From positions 88,322 through 152,321 of the forward strand of contig NZ_CADIJW010000009.1 in NCBI RefSeq assembly GCF_902859745.1: a stretch of DNA of 64,000 bases, in the 5' to 3' direction. Positions 59,932 through 64,000 of this stretch are shown in pieces (position 1 is the stretch's first letter; each line of letters opens with the position of its first letter). Made by a program: the position numbers and the translations under genes. The DNA is from Achromobacter dolens. Lineage in GTDB: Bacteria; Pseudomonadota; Gammaproteobacteria; Burkholderiales; Burkholderiaceae_B. The notes under the pieces were generated by a model, which had not been told where the DNA came from, did not search any database, and worked only from the letters and a program-made list of their open reading frames with translations.

Positions 59932-60945
59932 TCACGCGCCTTCGGCCGCGCCCGGCGGGCGCGATGGCGGCGTCGTCACGGCCGGTTCGCGGTCGCGGCC
60001 GACCATGCGCTTGAGGCCCAGCCACTGTTGCGACCAGAAGCCCTGGCCGTAGTCGCGGCCGCCCAGTTCCGGCTGCTGGTCATGGATGCCGGTGGGGCCA
60101 TAGCCGACGCCGAAGCGGGCCGAGCGGAACAGTACGTCCCAGACCGGGAACAGCGCGGCGAAGTTGTAGCCGCCGGCCGGGCCCGGCGTCGAGGCGTCAT
60201 AGGCGATGGAATGGTGATGGCGGTGGAAACGCGGGCTGACCAGCAGGCGTTCGCCGACGGCGCCGAAGTGCATGCGCAGGTTGGCGTGCGAGAAGCTCTG
60301 CGCAAGCTGCGTGATGGCCACGATCGCCACGAACTGCGCGGGCGGCACGCCCACCAGTTGCGACACGAACACCACCACGACGTCGCGCAGCATGTCGTCC
60401 AGCAGGTGGTTGCGGTCGTCGCTCCACATGGTCATCTGGCGCTGGCTGTGGTGCACCGCGTGCAGCGCCCAGAGCCACGCGAAACGGTGCTGGGCGCGGT
60501 GGTACAGGTAGTCCACCAGGTCGAACAGCAGCAGGTAGATGATCAGGCTGACCCAGGCCTGGTCGGTCACGCCGGGCCAGTACTGGTCGAGCTGGAACGG
60601 CGCGAAGCCCCAGATGTGCAACTGCCCGAAGATGCTGTCCCAGAACGGATCGATGGTGAAGAACAGCGCCAGGCGGAACACGCCCAGGCGATGGATCAGC
60701 GTGTAGAGCACGTCGATGCCGATCTGGCGGCGGTCGGTGACCGGCTCGACCGGGCGCAGGCGCTGCAGCGGGCCGAACACCAGCAGCAGCACGGCCACCT
60801 GCAGCAGGCCGACCAGCAGCCACATGGTGGCGTCGTAGCCGTCCTCGATGAAATTGCTCAGGCCCAGGTGGAACAGCGCCGGCTGCACCAGGGTTTCGAA
60901 CAGCCATTGCTGGCAGTTCCCGAACCATTGACTAAGCGTATCCAT
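59932..60945 (-). CDS. sterol desaturase/fatty acid hydroxylase family membrane protein
   Basis: A 337-residue integral membrane di-iron enzyme. The histidine boxes are HRAQHR (within LVDYLYHRAQHRFAWLW), HAVHHSQRQ and FHRHHHSIAYD, the pattern of the fatty-acid-hydroxylase superfamily. Several membrane helices precede them (MWLLVGLLQVAVLLLVFGPL and others). The ATG at 60945 lies 2 bp after the stop of the deacetylase gene. It is last in a three-gene unit with a deacetylase and a beta-propeller. The lipid substrate is unknown. Confidence 0.88.
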   Translation of the reverse strand: MDTLSQWFGNCQQWLFETLVQPALFHLGLSNFIEDGYDATMWLLVGLLQVAVLLLVFGPLQRLRPVEPVTDRRQIGIDVLYTLIHRLGVFRLALFFTIDPFWDSIFGQLHIWGFAPFQLDQYWPGVTDQAWVSLIIYLLLFDLVDYLYHRAQHRFAWLWALHAVHHSQRQMTMWSDDRNHLLDDMLRDVVVVFVSQLVGVPPAQFVAIVAITQLAQSFSHANLRMHFGAVGERLLVSPRFHRHHHSIAYDASTPGPAGGYNFAALFPVWDVLFRSARFGVGYGPTGIHDQQPELGGRDYGQGFWSQQWLGLKRMVGRDREPAVTTPPSRPPGAAEGA

Positions 60946-60947
60946 GA

Positions 60948-61742
60948 TCAGTGATGCGTGGCGATCCAGTCGCGGTAGGCGGGATGCGTATCCAAAGTGG
61001 CAAAACAATAGCCCTTGCGCTGCAGGCCTTCAATCAGCGGCTCCAGCACGGCGGGCGCCCAGGGGTCCTGGCGCGACCAGATGCCCAGGTGGGCCAGCAG
61101 GATGTCGCCGGGCTTGATGGTGCGCAGCGCCTGGTCCAGCAGCTTGGCGTTGGGGTACTTGTCGCTGGGCAGTTCGTCGCCCAGGAAGCCGGCCGGCGCC
61201 CAGCCCACGTGCTCGAAGCCGCAGGCCTTGGCCGCGCGCAACAGGGCTGGCGAGGTCTTGCCGCCCGGCGCGCGGTACAGCGGCAGCATCTGTTTGCCGG
61301 TCATCTGCGTGAAGCGGGCGGCGGAGCGCTTGATCTCGGCGCAGTACTGCTCGGCGGTCCAGGTCTCGCGCTTGCCCGTGTCGGGGCCGGCGCTGGGCTT
61401 GACGCGGAACTTGCCGTCCGGCAGGTCGCCCTGCCAGTAGACGTGGTCGTAGGTGTGCGAGCCGAACGCGTGGCCCTCGGCCGCGCGCGCCTTCCACCAC
61501 GGCGCCCACTGGTCGTCCAGGCTGCTGCCGTCGGTCAGCGTGCGCTCGTTGGCCAGGAAGAACGTGACCTTGACGTGGTGGCGCGCCAGCACGTCGGCGA
61601 TCAGCGGCGCCACGCCCATGTGGCCGGTGTCGAAGGTCAGGTAGACCGGCTTGTCACAGGACGCGGGGGCCGCCGTGGCGGCCTGCGCCGCCAGCGCCAG
61701 GCAGACGGCGGCGGCCAGTTGCCGTTTAGCGGGTCGGCGCAT
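60948..61742 (-). CDS. CE4-type polysaccharide deacetylase family protein, exported
   Basis: A 264-residue protein with a signal peptide (QLAAAVCLALAAQAATAAPA) and a NodB fold. Motif 1 reads YLTFDTGHMG instead of the usual TFDDG, so the Asp that normally binds zinc is Thr; motif 2 is FGSHTYDHVYW with both histidines; motif 3 is LYRAPGGKTS. It could use another metal set or act on an unusual substrate. It overlaps the beta-propeller gene by 17 bp and is 2 bp from the hydroxylase gene. Confidence 0.85.
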   Translation of the reverse strand: MRRPAKRQLAAAVCLALAAQAATAAPASCDKPVYLTFDTGHMGVAPLIADVLARHHVKVTFFLANERTLTDGSSLDDQWAPWWKARAAEGHAFGSHTYDHVYWQGDLPDGKFRVKPSAGPDTGKRETWTAEQYCAEIKRSAARFTQMTGKQMLPLYRAPGGKTSPALLRAAKACGFEHVGWAPAGFLGDELPSDKYPNAKLLDQALRTIKPGDILLAHLGIWSRQDPWAPAVLEPLIEGLQRKGYCFATLDTHPAYRDWIATHH

Positions 61743-62715
61743 GGTTCAGCGTCCAGACGCCGTGCGGCGACTTGCCGACGTTGACCTGCTTGACGACCTT
61801 CTTCTGCTCCAGGTCGACCACGGTGAGCTTGCGGGCCCAGCGCGACGTGACCAGCAGGGTCTTGCCGTCGGCCAGCACGTCCATGCAATCGGGGCCGCCC
61901 GGCACCGGGAAGGTGTCGACCACGGCCAGCGTCTGCAGGTCGATGCGGCTGATGGAGTTGGCGGTGCGGTTGCTGACGAACAGGTGGCGCTGGTCGCCCT
62001 GGGCGCGGAAGGCGTGCGCGCCGGCGGCGGTCTTGATGCGCGAGATCAGCTTGGCGGGGCCTTTGCTGACGTCATAGGCCTCGACGTAGGAATCGCCGGT
62101 CAGCGCCACCAGCAGCGTTTTCTGGTCGGGCGTGAGGAACACGTCGGCTGGCGTCTTGCCCACGGAAACGGTCCACTTGGGCGTCTGCGTGGCCAGGTCG
62201 ATGGCGATGAGCTGGTCGCTGTCCTGCAGCGTGACGTACGCCGTGGTGCTCTTGGCGTCGATCATGATGTGGCTGGGCGTCTTGCCGGCCGGGATGCGCT
62301 TGACCAGCTTCAGGTCGAAGCCCTTTTCCAGCGGCTTCCAGGCGTAGATGTCGATGTGGTCCAGGCGGTTGGCGGCCGTGACGAACCACTTCATGTCCGG
62401 CGAGAACTGCAACTGGTAGGGGTCGACGATGCCGGTCAGGGTGCGCTGCACCTCGCCGGTCTTGGGATCCATCAGCGTGATCGAGTCGCCGGTGGCGTTG
62501 GCCACCATCAGCGACTTCTTGTCAGGCGTGAGATACAGGTGATGCGGTTCCTTGCCCGTGGGGACGCGCCGCAATTCCGTGTACGTGGCGGGATCGACGA
62601 TGCTGACGTTGGCGTCCAGGGAGTTCAGGACGAAGATCGGGGCCGACGCCGCGGCGGCGCTGAGCGCCATCCCTGCGCCCAGGATGGCGCAGCGGACAAA
62701 ATGCAAGGGATTCAA
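61726..62715 (-). CDS. exported YncE-like beta-propeller protein
   Basis: A 329-residue predicted periplasmic seven-bladed propeller. Repeats of the YncE type occur about every 42 residues, such as VSIVDPATYTELRRVPTGKE, LTPDKKSLMVANATGDSITL, VFLTPDQKTLLVALTGD and VLADGKTLLVTSRWARKLTV. The signal peptide (FVRCAILGAGMALSAAAASA) is present. The start appears to be a TTG at 62715; no ATG gives a full signal peptide. It is first in the propeller-deacetylase-hydroxylase unit and may bind the substrate or scaffold the partners. Confidence 0.83.
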   Translation of the reverse strand: MNPLHFVRCAILGAGMALSAAAASAPIFVLNSLDANVSIVDPATYTELRRVPTGKEPHHLYLTPDKKSLMVANATGDSITLMDPKTGEVQRTLTGIVDPYQLQFSPDMKWFVTAANRLDHIDIYAWKPLEKGFDLKLVKRIPAGKTPSHIMIDAKSTTAYVTLQDSDQLIAIDLATQTPKWTVSVGKTPADVFLTPDQKTLLVALTGDSYVEAYDVSKGPAKLISRIKTAAGAHAFRAQGDQRHLFVSNRTANSISRIDLQTLAVVDTFPVPGGPDCMDVLADGKTLLVTSRWARKLTVVDLEQKKVVKQVNVGKSPHGVWTLNHAPTR

Positions 62716-62880
62716 TTTCCAGGTCCGACAAAAGGGGATCGGGCACCGATCCCAGCGCTCGCCATTTTGGCATAGCCGCCTGTCAAAAAACCGTAAATCC
62801 GACCGTCCGGGCCATGCGACAGCCAGGTTGCGGCACGGCTACAACGCTCGCGCCGCCACACCTGCAACAATCGTAAAAAA

Positions 62881-63756
62881 TCATTTGGCGCCAATGGGTT
62901 GCGGCGTGATGTTGTTCCAGGTTCCGAACGACACATCGGTGCCCTGGAGCGTGGCCGCGCGGCGTGCCGTGGCCGGCCCCAGGTCAGCCTCGCGCAGCTC
63001 GCCACGCGCGTCGATGACAAAACTGCCGATGCCGGTATGGCCGTAGCGGGCCGGCCAGGCCAGGATCCAATAGCCGTCGCCGCCGCGCGCCGGCAGCACC
63101 TTGTAACGGTAGCCGTAATAGGCATCCGCCACCGGCACCTCCGGCCCCATTGCCAGCGCGTCCGGACCATAGGCCTGCGCCGGGTAACCGGGCAGTTGGG
63201 GCCAGTACAGTCCGTCCAGCGCGCCGGGCCGGCTCACCAGCCGGTCGGCGTAGCGGCCCTGGCCCACCCCGTCGCGGTACCGGATCTGGGCCGCGTGCAG
63301 TTCGCGCAGGGTGTCGATGGTGTTGAGCTCGTTGCGTCCGATGGCGCGGCGCGCGATCTCCGCCTTGCCGGCGGCCGGGTCGAACCGCCAGCCCTGCGAC
63401 ACGCGCACGATCGGCACCGGCATGGTCCAGCCGGAATCGCCCACGCTCAGCCAGGCGCGGCGTTCGCCGTCGGCCACCACCTCGTGCTTGCGGGACCAGG
63501 CCGCCAGGAAACGATAGACATCGTCCTGCCCGACCCCGCCCGGCACGATATGGCGATGGTCCGGCCCCAGCACCTTGGCCAGGGCCACGGGGTCGCTGGT
63601 GGCCAGCGCCTCGCCAAAGGCATCGGCCGCGGCCTCGGGCGTGGGATAGACGCTTTGCGCCGCGACGGGCGTGGCCAGCAGCGCCAGCGCCAGCCAAGCG
63701 ACGCTGGCGGCCCGGCGCGACCACCGGCCGGGGGCACGGACGAGCGCATTCATCAT
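62881..63756 (-). CDS. exported DUF2950 protein
   Basis: A 291-residue protein with a signal peptide (SRRAASVAWLALALLATPVA, then AQS). DUF2950 features are VYPTPEAAADAFGEALATSD, then GDSGWTMPVPIVRVSQGWRF, NELNTIDTLRELHAAQIRYR and GYRYKVLPARGGDGYWIL. GGAG before the ATG at 63756 fixes the start. It follows a DUF3300-like gene by about 20 bp, a pairing often seen, so the two are likely co-transcribed. Function unknown. Confidence 0.88.
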   Translation of the reverse strand: MMNALVRAPGRWSRRAASVAWLALALLATPVAAQSVYPTPEAAADAFGEALATSDPVALAKVLGPDHRHIVPGGVGQDDVYRFLAAWSRKHEVVADGERRAWLSVGDSGWTMPVPIVRVSQGWRFDPAAGKAEIARRAIGRNELNTIDTLRELHAAQIRYRDGVGQGRYADRLVSRPGALDGLYWPQLPGYPAQAYGPDALAMGPEVPVADAYYGYRYKVLPARGGDGYWILAWPARYGHTGIGSFVIDARGELREADLGPATARRAATLQGTDVSFGTWNNITPQPIGAK

Positions 63757-63779
63757 CGAAACTCCGCTGATCATGGTGA

Positions 63780-64000
63780 CTACCTCCGTCCGCCGAAATG
63801 TCCGCCACCGCCGCCGATATGACCGCCGCCTCCGCCATGCCAGCCTCCGCCCCCGCCGCGTGGCGCGACCCGGGACTCGCCGCCCCGCTGCACCTGCTGC
63901 CGCATGCGATCGCCATTGCCGGCGTCACGCAGGGCGCTGCCGCCGTTGTTGACGCGGGCGCGGTCGCGCGCGGCGGCCGCGTCGGCGCGCTGCCGCTGCG
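63780..64000 (-). CDS. C-terminal end of a Gly/His-rich DUF3300-like protein
   Basis: The minus strand runs open into the window edge and ends at TAG (63780-63782). The visible 73 residues are charged and Ala/Arg-rich, then RGGESRVAPRGGGGGWHGGG and a tail of HIGGGGGHFGGRR. Such Gly/His tails are typical of DUF3300 proteins, which commonly precede DUF2950 genes. The main domain lies outside the window, so the family call is by context. Confidence 0.65.
   Translation of the reverse strand, partial: QRQRADAAAARDRARVNNGGSALRDAGNGDRMRQQVQRGGESRVAPRGGGGGWHGGGGGHIGGGGGHFGGRR

Overview
The window is GC-rich, densely coded DNA that looks like the chromosome of a betaproteobacterium of the Alcaligenaceae (Achromobacter/Bordetella type). 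Pointers are the rpe-gph-trpEGDC order, the atpIBEFHAGDC operon with hemE beyond it, several LysR regulators, two Bug-type periplasmic solute receptors, and intergenic GC-rich repeats. This placement is inference from gene content and codon use; no database was searched. I found no phage, insertion sequence, integrase or CRISPR array.

Layout, left to right. 1-9.6 kb: 3' end of the window-truncated hemE, a Fis-type regulator with a degenerate receiver, then the full F1Fo ATP synthase operon, all on the minus strand with a promoter before atpI and a terminator after atpC. 9.9-14.4 kb: an exported DUF1254/DUF1214 protein, an enoyl-CoA hydratase, and a divergent M61 PDZ peptidase. 14.4-14.8 kb: a gene-free stretch with a 33-bp near-perfect inverted repeat. 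14.8-22.0 kb: an organic-acid catabolic block (two Bug receptors around a two-subunit CoA-transferase, a LysR regulator, maleate isomerase, a second LysR regulator, an enol-lactonase-like hydrolase). 22.1-29.5 kb: housekeeping genes (flavoprotein reductase, folB-ttcA, a 2-hydroxyacid dehydrogenase, dsbC, a UbiH-type hydroxylase, mltA, apaG). 29.5-35.2 kb: rpe-gph, then a trp attenuator with a Trp-rich leader peptide, then trpEGDC. 35.3-39.4 kb: a sigma-54 activator of AcoR type divergent from an aldehyde dehydrogenase/DUF779 pair, with a textbook -24/-12 promoter and clustered palindromic sites. 39.5-44 kb: a DUF2917/HCCA-isomerase-like pair, a LysR regulator, an LtaS-like membrane sulfatase.

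44-57.3 kb is the most striking part: a complete selenocysteine system with its client enzyme. On the minus strand, in transcription order, lie fdoG-fdoH-fdoI-fdhE-selA-selB-selC. fdoG carries an in-frame UGA (Sec197), followed after 11 nt by a SECIS hairpin with a bulged U and an AGGUCU loop. selC is a 96-nt tRNA-Sec with a UCA anticodon and an 8-bp acceptor stem. selD lies a few genes away, separated by a predicted exported transglutaminase/thioredoxin pair and a glycosyltransferase. All factors needed to make and insert selenocysteine are therefore within 14 kb of the enzyme that needs it.

57.6-64 kb: a second DUF1254 paralogue, an acyl-CoA thioesterase, two tandem 78-bp GC-rich repeats, then a tightly packed three-gene unit (beta-propeller, CE4-type deacetylase with an altered metal motif, fatty-acid-hydroxylase/sterol-desaturase membrane protein) whose joint role I cannot name, and finally a DUF2950 gene and the truncated end of a Gly/His-rich DUF3300-like gene.
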